From Lindgomyces ingoldianus (lineage: Eukaryota > Ascomycota > Dothideomycetes > Pleosporales > Lindgomycetaceae): a DNA stretch of 59,419 nucleotides. Both the position numbers and the translations under genes were made by a program. The DNA is taken from the NCBI RefSeq assembly GCF_010093535.1, contig NW_022985178.1:798979-858397 (forward strand), in the 5' to 3' direction. This document shows, piece by piece, positions 11,379 to 23,538 of the stretch. A model generated the notes under the pieces. That model was not told where the DNA came from. It was given only the letters and a program-made list of their open reading frames with translations, and ran no database searches. Numbering within the stretch: the first letter of the stretch is position 1; every line of letters begins with the position of its first letter.

Positions 11379-11974
11379 TGTTACGGTCTACAGTTGGACC
11401 GGCGTAACCCCACCAGCAGTGCTCCACAATCTAGCTGGATTGGGACAGGGCTCGCTTAGAGACCAGTCGGAGGACACAGAGGCAGCGCGGCTGCCCAGAA
11501 CCATAGACGAGTGCGTCGTCTAATAGGGAGGCGGGCTGCGTAACGGTGGTAGCCTGGGGGAGCTCATAGGAGCCCTCCTTGGCAGGCTACTGTGAGCTCC
11601 CCCTAGCTCCCCTTAGCGCCCTAGCATATGTATATAGTTCCTACATTAAATAACCTTTAGAAGGTGTGTTTAATATTTAGTTTATTTATTACATAGACTA
11701 AGTAGCATTTAGCTTTTTAAAGAGCTATAATACTATTTATATATCTTGTACTATATATACCTCTAACTCTGTCTAATAAGGACTGTTTAACCCTAGCCTC
11801 TCTACTGCTGCACATAGGGCAAACTATAATCTAGTTATTCTACATAAGCCTTTATTAGCCTAATAGCCTGTACGTAGGACTGTACACCCTACTAGTTAGC
11901 CCCTACCTTCTATTCTACTTCCCCCCTAGGAATATTATAAGACCTAAGTGCTTCTTAAAGTAAGAATTATAACA
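11379..11974 (+). repeat. 5' LTR of Gypsy copy A (596 bp)
   Basis: It begins TGTTACGGTCTACAG and ends at a RIP-altered ATTATAACA. The first 250 bases keep many CpG and CpA steps, whereas the inner half is AT-rich. Possible TATA-type boxes are GTATATAG near 11630 and ACTATATATACC near 11750. Confidence 0.92.
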
Positions 11975-12835
11975 TTAAACACTACTTTTTTTAAAAAGTA
12001 TAGTAACTTTATAATATAACTTAGATTCTAACATATCTTATGCTGCGCTATTAGAATCTACAGAAGTTCCTACCTAAAGTAAAGCTATTCTAGCAGAATA
12101 GATTAACTTAATCTAGGATAATATTAAAAAACTCTAGCAGATTAGTAATAAGGTTAGTAAGCTTAAAAAACTTAAGTAAAAAATTACTAACTTTTAATAA
12201 AAAATAGTAGAACTGTAAAACCTTTTAAAACTCTTAAGCTTCTAGGAAGCTACTAACTAAGCTTATTAGATACATAAATTATAAGTAAAGCTAGTAAAGA
12301 TCTAGAACATCTTAATAAAAAAAGTAAGTATTATAGCTAAAAAGACTTTAAGACTAGCCTTTTTAAAGCCTTTTAAAGGATTATTAAAGGACCTTTAACT
12401 ATTTTTTATAAAATGTTACCTCTATATGTAATATAATAAGGGAGCATTTTAGACTAACATAGAAATAATATTCTAAATAGAACTACACCTAGAAGGCCCC
12501 CCTGCAATTTAGTTTTAACTCTATGCAGATAACTAAATAAACTTTAAGGTAAATAGTAAAGCACTTACCTCTAAAACTAAAAAAATATTTAGTAGCATTA
12601 AAAACTTTAAAGAAGCTCTAATAGCTATTTATAAAACTTTAAATAAATAAAAAATTACAGCTAACAAGCTAAACACTATAAAATAAAAAAATAACCTAGT
12701 TTAGAATTATGCAGCACACTTTAGAGAACAACTAGCTATCTGCAGATAGACAGACTAGAAAGCTCTCTGCTGCATGTTCTATAATAGGCTAAGTAAAATA
12801 GTAAAAAATAAGTTTATGCATAGTAATAAGCTAAC
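11975..12835 (+). pseudogene. Gag N-terminal part of Gypsy copy A
   Basis: RIP-mutated coding region directly after the 5' LTR, cut at the copia target site CTAAC. It aligns with 13844-14700 of copy B and 49831-50690 of copy C. Stops are frequent, mostly TAA/TAG. The rest of gag resumes at 33174. Confidence 0.75.
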
Positions 12836-13087
12836 TGTCTGAATAGTGATATTTAGGCGCCTGGTTAATAGTCACGTGGCTTAGATGCGCCTAGATCCCT
12901 GTGCATAGAGATCTATGCATAGAGTTTAGGACTATATTAACCCCTTTCCTTTATACAATAGAAACAACAAGAAGTAATTAACACTAGTTACCTAACACCC
13001 CTGTGCAATGTTTACACTGTGCAAACCTCTCTGTCTTGTACACATTTGCTAACACTAAGTGCTAGCTAGCAGAGAGTCTATTTAACA
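12836..13087 (+). repeat. 5' LTR of the copia element (252 bp)
   Basis: TGTCTGAATA at the start and TATTTAACA at the end form short inverted ends. It contains AATAGTCACGTGG and a near-palindromic GCATAGAGATCTATGC. It is much less AT-rich than its surroundings. Confidence 0.9.
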
Positions 13088-13252
13088 CTAATTAGTAGTT
13101 TAAATACTATAAAAAAGAAAGCTCTTTTTATACCTTTCTATTTAAAAGTTTATGTATAAGAAGAATTCTTTTTCTTACTACTTTAACTATAAATTAGTAA
13201 GAGTAAAGATAGAGTCTAATTTATGTGTAAGTAGCTATAAATCTCTATTTAG
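13088..13252 (+). other. Leader of the copia element, first part
   Basis: Untranslated leader between the 5' LTR and the Gypsy copy B insertion. Its last five bases, TTTAG, are the target duplication. It resumes at 20921. No primer-binding site could be recognised with confidence after RIP. Confidence 0.6.
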
Positions 13253-13843
13253 TGTTACGGTCTATGGTTAGACCAACGTAACTCCACCCGCGGTGCTCCA
13301 CAATCTAGCTAGATTGGGACAGGGCTCGCTTACGGATCAATCAGAGGACACGGAGGCAGCGCGGCTGCCAGCAATTACAGAAGAATGCGTTATCTAATAG
13401 GAAACAGGCTGCGTATTAGTAGGAGCTTAAGGGAGCTTAAGGAGCTCTTCTTAGCAGGCTCCTATAAACTCCTCTAGCTCCCCTTAGCGCCTTAGCACAT
13501 GTATATAGTTCCTACTTTAAACAACTTTTAGAAAGTGTGTTTAACATTTAGTTTATTCTTTATATAGACTAAGTAGCATTTAGCTTTTTAAAGAGCTATA
13601 ATACTATTTATATATCTTACACTATATATACCTCTAACCTTGTCTAAAAGGACTGTTTAACTCTAGCCTCTCTACTACTGCACATAGGGTAAACTATAAT
13701 CTAGTCACTCTACTCTTCTCTATTAGCCTAATAGCCTGTACGTAGGACTGTACACCCTACTAGATTAGCCTCTACTACCTGTTCTACTTTCCCCTTAGAA
13801 ATACTATAAGACCTAAGTGCTTCCTAAAGCAAAAATTATAACA
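13253..13843 (+). repeat. 5' LTR of Gypsy copy B (591 bp)
   Basis: Starts TGTTACGGTCTATGG. The outer third is spared from RIP and the inner end reads ATTATAACA. Confidence 0.92.
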
Positions 13844-16800
13844 TTAAATACTACCCCTTTAAAAAGTATAGTAACCTTTTAACATAATTTAGATTCTAAC
13901 ATAGCCTACGCTGCGCTATTAGGATCTATAGAAGTTCCTACCTAAAGTAAAGCTGTCTTAGCAGGACAGATTAATTTAATCTAGGATAACATTAAAGAAC
14001 TCTAGTAAATTAGTAATAAAGTTAGTAAACTACTAAAACTTAAAAAAAAAATTACTAACTTCTACTAAGAAGTAATAAAATTATAAAACTCTTTTAAACT
14101 CTTAAGCCTCTAGAAAACAACTAATTAAGCCTATTAAATACATAAACTATAAGTAGAGTTAGTAAAAATCTAAAACATTTTATCTAAAAAAATAAGCATT
14201 ATAGCTAAAAAAGCTTTAAAACTAGCCTTTTTAAAGCTTTTTAAAAGATTACTAAAGAACCTTTAACTATTTTTTATAAAATGCTGCTTCTACATGTAAT
14301 ATAATAAAGGAGCATTTTAGACTAACGCAGAAATAATATTCTAAATAGGACTACACCTAAAAGGCCCTCTTGTGATTTAGTTCTAACTCTACGCAGATAA
14401 TTAGATAAACTTTAAAGTAAATAGCAAAGCACTTACCTCTAAAACAGAAGAAATATTTAGTAATATTAAAAACTTTAAAAAAGCTCTAATAGCTATTTAT
14501 AAAACTGTTAATAAAAAAAAGATTATAGCTAATAAATTAGATACTATAAAATAAGAAACTAGCCTAGTCTAAAACTATGCAGCATGTTTTAGAGAGCAGC
14601 TAGCTATCTGTAGATAGACAGACTAGAAGGCTCTCTACTGTATGTTCTATAATAGATTAAGTAAGATAGTAAAAAATAAATTTATGTATAGTAAAAAACT
14701 AACTACTTTTAAAAACTTTATTACATAAGTAATAACTTATAACAACTGTTACAAGAAGCATAAAAGAGAAAAGAAATAAAAAAGAACCTCCTAGAAACTA
14801 AAGTTTATTTTAAAGAAAAAAAAGCTTTTATAATATAATAAGAAACTAATAGACCTTAGTTATGTAAAGCATATATAAAGCTTTTCCCCTAAAAAGAGCT
14901 AAGTTCTAGGACATAATAGGCTGCCTTTAATAAAGGAATAATAAAAGTAGCTAGAGGACAAGGCCTGCTTAAACTGTAAAAAAGTAAAACATTTCTACTA
15001 AAACTGCCTAAACTTTTAAAAAGGGGAGAATAAAAATACTACTGTAATAATAAAAGCTATTACTACTAAATATAGCCTTACAGATAAGGAAATATAAGAA
15101 AGACTAGATAACAGACTTTACTAGTAATGTAAAGGGAACTATTTTTTAAATAACTACTCTAAAGTGTATTAAGAAGTAGTTATTTAAAACTTTAGTAGCC
15201 TTAATATAGTGTTATAGGACCTTATAATCTTTAAAGAATATAAAGAAGAGACTTAAATCTAAGGATATATTATAAATATCTAAAAAAAAAAAATAGTTCT
15301 TTTTTTAAGACTAAACTCTTAGCATTTTAGTAAGAGAGCTTTTTTAATAATTTTAAAAATGTAAATGCTAGAAGTACAGTTTATAACATAACTACCTAAG
15401 TTATTACATAGTTATGCTTTATTAAATAAATATTAGTAATAACTATCTTACCTTTAACATTATACAACGCATAGCTAAGGTTAAGTATAACATTATAAAT
15501 AAAAAAAAAGTAATAGTAATTTTTTATAAAAATCTAAGATTAGAAACTAGAAGGACTAAGTAGACTTACTAGGTTTAAAGTTCTAAAGCTAGCACCTAGG
15601 AAGCCTAAGACACTGCTTCTAAGCCTTGTAATTAGCAGGAAAGCTTTAGTAATGTAATAGAGCTATAGTTAGTGCGCGCTCTGTAAAAACAAAAACTATA
15701 GCACTAATAATTACTAATAAAAGAGGCACCTTATTTAAATAGTATAAACGCAGGAATACCTTTAGTAGACCTAAGAAAGTCCTTTTAATATATTACATAG
15801 ACCTAATAATTATCTATACCCCTAGTACTAATGCACGCAATAGTATTGCATTAAGCATTAGAATAATAAGCACAGAACAGGCTAGTAGCCTACATAGAAG
15901 AAGAACTATAATAGTTGCCTATAGCAAGGAACAGCCTTAGCCTGCAAAACTACAAATTGTTACACCTGCTAGACAGCTCCCCTACACAAGTAGAAGGGAT
16001 AGGCAGCGTGTAAGAAATAAGACAACTGCAGGTTCTACTATTTCTAGTAGAAAGTAGTAAGAAAAAAAAACTATCTAACATTACATTACCTAGTTAAAGA
16101 TTATAAATGTAAAGCAGCTAACTGCTATAATTAAAAACATTAAATTTATAAAAAAAAAAAATAAGTTTAATAATAACTTATAAAACATTAATCTTTATTT
16201 TTTTTCTAATAAGAAAGTTAAACACAACATATTAGTAGTAATTATAGTAGAATAAGAAGCAGGACATAGCCTAACAACTACCTTTATGTATAAAGGACAA
16301 CCTAGGCTAGCCCTTATAGACAGCAGATGCACCTTTACTGCTATAAATAAGAATTAAGTAGATAAGTAAGGCATACTATTCTACATAAAAAAAAACTTGT
16401 TTAAGGTAACCCTTACTAACGCGTTATTAATTAAGTATAGTAGAGAATAGATTAACTTAAAAACTTATAAAAAAGACTTTAAAACTCTAAATATAAAAGA
16501 CTAGAGGTTTATAAACATACTTAAGCTAAAAAGTAAATATAATGTAATCTTAGGCTATAACTAGCTTAGAACTTACAATTCTGCAATTAATTAGAGAACT
16601 ATAACTATAGAAACGCCTAATAACCACGCACACATAACCTAGTTAGCATGCTACAATAACAGATGCCTAGTCTACAAATAAGCAAAGCAGGGTAGTAGTT
16701 ACTACTCTAAGAAAAAGAAACTCTAGAAATTTCCTTACTAAAAGCTAAAAGCTTAGGTAATAAGAATAATAAAAAAAAAACTTAAAGAAGTCTCTTATAA

Positions 16801-19600
16801 AGAAATTAAGGCAGATAAAAATGTAGAATAAATTAGCATTATTTAAACCTAGGACAAAAGTTACATTCTAGCTAAATATAAGAATTACAAGGACATGTTT
16901 AAAACACTAGAAGACCTAGAAAAACTACTACTACATTAGCCCTAAGATTACACTATTAACCTAATAAAAGATTACAACTTAAAAACGCATAAGCTTTGCC
17001 CTTTAATAAGGGTACAAAAATAGGCCCTGTAAGAATATGTTAATAGAATGTTAGCATAAGGCTATATCTAAAAAAGCCACAGCCTTATAGCTTTAGCTAT
17101 AGTCTTTATAAAAAAAAAAAAAATCTAAGTCTATTAGAACTATAAGACCTTAAATAATAACATAATTTAAGATTAGTTTCCTCTACTAATTATATAAGAC
17201 ATTATAAACTAATTAAAAGAAACTTAATACTTTATAAAGTTTAACATACAAGACAGATTTAACAAAATAAAAATATAAAAAAGAGATAAGTAGCTTATAG
17301 TGTTTAGAACCTTATAAAGACTCTACAAACTACTAGTAATGCTGTTTAGCCTAATAAACACTCTAGCAACATTCTAGTAAATTATTAACATAGCCCTTAA
17401 CTTATACCTTAATGTCTTTACTCTAGTGTATCTAGATAACGTTTTTATCTATTTAAAAGACACCCTAGAAAACTACATATAAAAGGTACAAAAAGTCTTA
17501 GAACAGCTTAAGAAATATAGACTCTACCTGCAGCTCTCTAAATGTAAATTCTATGTTACTAAAACAAAGTATTTAGGATTTATAATTAATAAAAAAGAAA
17601 TAAAAATTAACTTAGCTAAAATATAAAAGGTACTTAAATAGCTAGAACTTATAATAGTTAAAGAAGTAAAAGGATTTCTAGGACTATTAGGCTACATAAA
17701 ATAAATAATTAAAGACTACTTAAAGATTACTATACTATTAATAAACACTATAACTAAGGAACAGGCTATAGCAAAATTTGTCTAGACCCTAGAAATAAAT
17801 AAAGCATTTATAGCCTTAAAACAAGCTATAACAGCTAAACTAGTACTAAGAATGTACAATCCACAGTTAGATACAAAGATCCACACAGACGCGTCCCTTA
17901 GAGCTAGCAGGGCTGCGTTTTACTAAAAACAAGAAGATAGAAAATGGCACCTAGTTATGTACTATTCTGCTAAGTTCTTAGGACCTAAAGCAGGCTATAG
18001 CATACCTAACAAAGAACTAAAGGCAATATTAAATGCTATAAGAGTATAGGCTACTAAACTACATAAAATAGTAAAGCTATTTTATATTATAACTAACTAT
18101 GTAAATCTAGTTATATTCTTAACAGTAAAGAAACTCTTGCTAATGCACATAAGATAGGTAATAGAGCTTACCTAGTTTAACTGCATTATTAAGCATGTTC
18201 TAGGAACACAGAATTAATAGGCTAACGCCCTTAGCTAAAGACTAGACTACTTTAATAAAAAAAAGAAAAGAACTAAAAAGTTTACACTCTTTAAAAAAAC
18301 TAATAAAAAATAAATTTATAATAGGCTCTAACTTTTAAAGAAATTCTATATGCTTATAGCTAGTAAGTAAAAATAAAAGAACTTAATTAGAAAATATTAT
18401 AAATCCCTAATGTTTAGACACCTAAAAATAGGCACCCTTTAGAAAAAACTAAAGGCTGCAATACTACAACAAATACTAAAGGTAAAGTAATTATGCATAA
18501 AGGTGCTTAGAGAATATAATACCTGTAATAAAAACAACTTATAAAGGCATAAGGCCTATAGACACTTTTAGCTAATTAAGGCACTAAAACTACTATAAAT
18601 AATAATTATAATAAATTTTATTATAAAATTACCTCTATCTAAGGAACTAGAGACAGACAGGATGTGCAATATAATTATAGTAGCCCTAGATAAAACTACT
18701 AAGTACCTACACACTTAGCCCTTAGAGAAAATAATAACTACTAAAAAATTTATTTATAAATTAAAACAAAACATAATATTAGTATATAAATGCTCTAAGA
18801 TTATTATTTTTAACTAAGATAAGCTATTTACTAGCAGTTTCTAAAAAGCAGTAATGTAGCACTTTAGTATAGCACACAAGCTATTAACAGCCTACTACCT
18901 GCAAACAGATAGTTAGACTAAAAGAGTAAATGCAGAGGTAGAGAAATATTTAAAAAAATACATTTTTTATACTTAGAATAATTAGGCAGAATAGCTTTTA
19001 ATAGCGTAATTAGCTATTAACAATATAGAGTTAGCTACAACAAAAAAAACACTGTATAAGGCTAATTTTAGATATAACCTCTACTTTACATTGCACAGAA
19101 ACTAGCCTACAGACCTATAGAAGTTAATAAAACAGCTAATAAACCTACATTAGATACATAAAAAGTTAGCTATAGAAGCTAGGTCTAGCAAGAAAATAAT
19201 AGAAAAATATGTAAACAAATTATAATAACTAGGACTAGAAATCTACTTAGAAGACTACATGTATCTTAATATAAAAAACCTTAAGATACCTAGACCTTCT
19301 AGAAAGTTAGTAAAAAAAAAAAATAAGACTATATAAAGTTCTTTAAACTTAACAAGATAACTGCAAGCTTAAGCTTCCCTTACATATAAAGATACACCTA
19401 TAGTTCTATATCTCTAGATTAGAGAAGGCACCTAAAGAAATCCCTTTATCTATATAGAAATAAAAGGACAAAGAAACAGAATATAAAGTTAAGCACATTA
19501 TTAGTAATTAAAAAAAATTAAAAAGAATTTTTAGTAAAATAAAAAAAGTAGCTTACTAGTAAAAACACATAAGAACCTACTAAGAATTTAAGAAACACGC
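13844..19600 (+). pseudogene. RIP-destroyed gag-pol of Gypsy copy B
   Basis: Domains seen by conceptual translation, in order: a CCHC zinc knuckle at 14966-15007 (CLNCKKVKHFY, stop, NC, the stop at a Gln-type position); a retropepsin-like LIDSRCTFTAI at 16314-16346; reverse transcriptase at about 16990-17700 with VYLDNVFIYLKDTLE at 17428-17470; RNase H at 17877-18240 (IHTDASLRAS, YYSAKFLGPKAGYS); integrase at about 18440-19240 with AYYLQTDS; a GPY/F-like tail near 19330 (YKVL, CKLKLP); and a chromodomain at 19478-19590 (EYKVKHIIS, then EFLVK, stop, KK). In this copy a 1-base shift separates the two chromodomain halves, whereas copy A reads through in one frame. No coding capacity remains. Confidence 0.88.
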
Positions 19601-20230
19601 AGCTATTAGTATAAGAGTACTTTTAAGCTTATCTAAAAGAAACTAGCTAGGCAATAAAGCACCTATATTAAAAGAAATAGCTATGTTATTACTAGATAGC
19701 AGTAGCCTTTAGAGACAAGTTTTAGCTAATAAAGGCTAAGAAAAGAAATAGCTTTTTACTTTAGCCTTAAAAGCCTTTATCTTATTTAAAGAGGACAGGT
19801 CCCTCTTTAGGAATCTTGCGTAACAAGCCTCTAACAGATCTAGTAATTTTTAGATATAATTCTATTTAGAACGCTTTTTAGCCTTTGCCTTTAAAGTCTT
19901 TTAAACTTAACATAATATCTAGTTGTTAAGCTCTTGCTTATAAACCTTTATAGTAACTACTTTTTAGAGAAGTGTTTTCTACTCTTTCTCTAACTAATTC
20001 TACGTAGCATTAAAAATAAAGGTGTTGCACTTGCTATACTTTTTTACACATTTAACACAGTTATTTAAGGATAAAGTTAACATATAAGACAACTCTAAAA
20101 ATTAGTAAGTGCTGTAAGGCCTTATTTTTGTCTAATAAAAAAGATTAAAATAATAAGCAACACAAGAATAATAGAACAAGCAAGACTAATAAGCTATTTA
20201 GTATGTAAAGAATAGATGTCTAAAACACTT
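19600..20230 (-). pseudogene. Antisense frame with CX2CX6C motif, copy B
   Basis: On the minus strand, downstream of the chromodomain, a broken frame contains CVKCVKKYSKCNTFIFNAT (around 20025-20080), then LEKE, and further on long Lys/Leu-rich helical sequence (for example LKAKAKK near 19880). The same segment is present in copies A and C and in the divergent element at 2540-3030. It lies on the opposite strand to gag-pol, so expression would need its own promoter, perhaps in the 3' LTR. No known function. Confidence 0.55.
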
Positions 20231-20324
20231 TTTAGAAGGCAGATGTACACTTTATAAATAAACCTTTACTAACATAGTTGTGTAAGCAGAGCAGTAAGGA
20301 CGCTGCTAGGGAGAAGGGGCAGCG

Positions 20325-20915
20325 TGTTACAGTCTATAGTTAGACTAATGTAACTCCACCTGCGGTGCTCTATAATCTAGCTGGATTAGGACAGGGCTTG
20401 CTTACAGATTAATTAGAGGACACAGAGGCAGCGCAGCTGCTAGTAATTACAGAAGAATGCGTTGTCTAATAGGAAACAGGCTGCGTATTAGTAGGAGCTT
20501 AAGGGAGCTTAAGAAGCTCTTTTTAGCAGGCTCTTATAAACTCCTCTAGCTCCCCTTAGCGCCTTAGCACATGTATATAGTTCCTACCTTAAACAACCTT
20601 TAGAAGGTGTGTTTAATATTTAGTTTATTCTTTACATAGACTAAGTAGCATTTAGCTTTCTAAAGAGCTATAATACTATTTATATATCTTACACTATATA
20701 TACCTCTAACCTTGTCTAAAAGGACTGTTTAACCCTAGCCTCCCTACTGCTGCACATAGGGCAAACTATAATCTAGTTACTCTACTCTTCTCTATTAGCC
20801 TAATAGCCTGTACGTAGGACTGTACACCCTACCAGATTGGCCTCTACCACCCGTCCTACTTTCCCCCTAGGAATACCATAAGACCCGAGTGCTTCCCAAA
20901 GCAAGGATTGTAACA
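20325..20915 (+). repeat. 3' LTR of Gypsy copy B (591 bp)
   Basis: Preceded by a purine-rich GGGAGAAGGGGCAGCG. Here the outer (right) end is the spared part (CCCGAGTGCTTCCCAAAGC), while the start is mutated relative to the 5' LTR. Confidence 0.92.
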
Positions 20916-20920
20916 TTTAG

Positions 20921-22893
20921 TTACCTAAGTAAAAAGCAGGAAACCTGTCTATATAATACTATTTAAAGGTATTGTATAAATAGTAGTGCTTGTTTAATGC
21001 TAGAAGGTCTGTTTTATCTTTTTGCACAAGGCTGTTTAGAGGCAGCGTACAACAAGAAGTAAGACAGCGCGCAACAACACATAACTAACTACTATAAAGC
21101 AACAAGCAACGCCAGCTCTATCTATAACTAGCTAGCATAACATATTAACATACAACTAATATATACCTTTTATAGGCATCTTAGCAAAGACCCTAGCAGA
21201 GCAGATAAATATTAAAAATTAAGTAAATAAAATTAAACTATTAAATAATACACTTAAAAAAAAGCTTAATTTATACACAGCTAACTTAATTATAGAACTC
21301 TACACGTTAAGCGCAATAGACATATGTACACTTAAGAACTTTTAAGACAACTTTATAAAGTAAGAGCTTATACACTTTAAAAATCTTAGCTAACTGTTCT
21401 TATAAAAACTAATTACTACTCTATAGAACAAGAGCATTAGCTTTAAGAAGGACATAACAAAAGCTACTACACTATATAGACTTATAAAAAGAGAACACAT
21501 GTTTACTATTTTACTAAAACATTATATAAAACTATTACTACTATTACTAGTCTTAATGTAATAGAGAATGTCTTTATATAAATTACCTATAGACCTAATA
21601 CTTTCTCTGTAATTAGTATAACTACTTTATAATAGCTTACTATATAAGAGCATAACTAGGCAGCTACATATTCCTATAGCTACAGCTCTGCATAAGATTC
21701 CCTAAAGCTTATACCTACTATATATAATTTAATTACTGTACAATCTATACTAACTTCTACCTATACAAGATATTACAGCAGAGAACCTTACACCTAAGAA
21801 GGTTATATAATTTTAGAAGGCATAGAGAAAGAAAAATAACTACATAAAGTAACTATATAATATTCTAGCTAATAAGGCTATAGTATTTACTAAGCTTTAC
21901 TAACACCTTACTATCTTTAAGGCATTATATGTAAGCATCTTTCCTAATATCTTTAAAAAGCGCGCACACATGTTCTACCTTTATAATATTAGTCTAGGAT
22001 AATTATAGAAGTTACTATATAAGCAGCTTAGTAATTACTTTAATACTAACATAAACTATAACTAGTATTAGACAGATTAGATAATAATAAGCTTTATATA
22101 AAGTAAGTAAAAAAACTTTATAAAAACTTTACATAAAGCTTTTAAAGCTATAATTAATAAACTTACTTTTATATAAAAAGCTTTTAGTCTATAATTCTAA
22201 GGTAAGATACTACTTTACACTACTATTATATAAGCATGCTAAGGGCAACTTAAACTTAAATAAGTAATGTTATTAATTAAGCTTATATATAAAGCACTAT
22301 ACAGTAACCTCTGTTTAGCACTTTAGGTTATAATTAATTAATAAAATAATACATTTATAAATAAATCTTAGGACATGTACTACACTAATAAGTAATATAG
22401 CTTACTACATATATATAGCTATTAACAACATAAAAAAAGCTTAAGAAGATATAAAGGATTATTTAGACTATAGTTCTCTACATAATTAAAGTAATACTTT
22501 GTCTATTATAAAAAAAGATGTTAGTTAATAAATTATTTTTACATAAATTAATTTTATATAAAACGCTAATATATCTTTTTATACAAAGAATTTTATAACA
22601 AGACACTAACATGTAAGAAAGTAAATGTGTATATTTAAAAGTTTAAAGGTAAACTAAAGCAGAAAAAAGAGAAGTTATATAATAATAATAACTTAAATAA
22701 AAAGAAAGGTAAGAAAATTATTAACTACCTTACTAATGCTACATTTCTCTACTGCGCAACTGCAGAGGACATCTACAGCCTAGAACCTAAAGGATACGCA
22801 GAACAGTTTATCCTTAAAGATTAATACTGTACAGTATACTAAGGTAAACTATAGAATACTAGCGCAGTAAGAATCTCTACTGTAAGGAAGTTA
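20921..22893 (+). pseudogene. Copia leader, gag and protease remnant
   Basis: The leader continues to about 21170, then RIP-mutated gag-like coding sequence follows. Close to the palindromic insertion the translation reads GYAEQFILKD (22793-22822), a Tyr-rich stretch, and then L, stop, NTSAVRISTV (about 22849-22881), matching the D-T/S-G-A retropepsin motif of fungal copia polyproteins. The palindromic element interrupts immediately afterwards at the TA of 22892-22893. Upstream gag limits are uncertain. Confidence 0.6.
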
Positions 22894-23220
22894 ACGTACT
22901 TCATAGGCAAGTTGCTTACACACCTAAGTTGCTTACTTTTGCTAAGACCCTACTAAACCACTCTTTCTACACTAATGCATTCCCCACAACACTACTTAGA
23001 CGCGCTAAAAGAATGTTAGATACAGCTTACACTCTAAGCTTTTAAATAAGACATAAAACTCTTAAAGAAATGTGCTATAGCTATATGTAAGGTCTTGTAA
23101 AAAATAATAAATAACTATAGCGCTAAACAACCTTTATAAGCTAATTCTACAGCTAAATTATAGAGGCTAGGCAATAAAAAGAAGCAGGTAATTATTAAGA
23201 CTATACTTAAGCTATATGCG

Positions 23221-23538
23221 TGTCACGATTGTGCACGAGTAAGGTTATAGAGCTTCACAGAGGTCTAGTTTAATTACTACGTGAGGTATTATAGTAGGTA
23301 TAAGACGTTGTGTAAGGAATAAGAAAGTTTAAGAGAAAATTAGTAATTAAATACTTAGCTTAGAAGTCTAAGCACTTTAAGTATAAATTAAGCCTATTCT
23401 AAGTTTAGTTAGTGTTAAGGTAGTTTATGCTTAAGTTTATATCTATGTTATGTTATATTTATGTTAGACGTGCACTAATAATACTCTAGTACACGTCTAA
23501 TACAGTTATGTCTAGAATCTAGGGAGGATACTGTGACA
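23221..23538 (-). repeat. 3' LTR of minus-strand Gypsy family 2
   Basis: The outer end keeps TGTCACGATTGTGCACGAG. The inner end TACTGTGACA abuts TACCCCCCCTC, the complement of the purine tract. Confidence 0.9.

Larger units (their letters stand above)
13253..20915 (+). mobile_element. Gypsy chromovirus family 1, copy B, complete (7.66 kb)
   Basis: An uninterrupted copy with 591-bp LTRs at both ends and a TTTAG duplication (13248-13252, 20916-20920). It is the best template for the family: LTR, gag with CCHC knuckle, protease, RT, RNase H, integrase, chromodomain, antisense frame, purine tract, LTR. It entered the copia element after that element had entered copy A of the same Gypsy family, so family 1 was active at least twice over this nest's history. 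Confidence 0.95.
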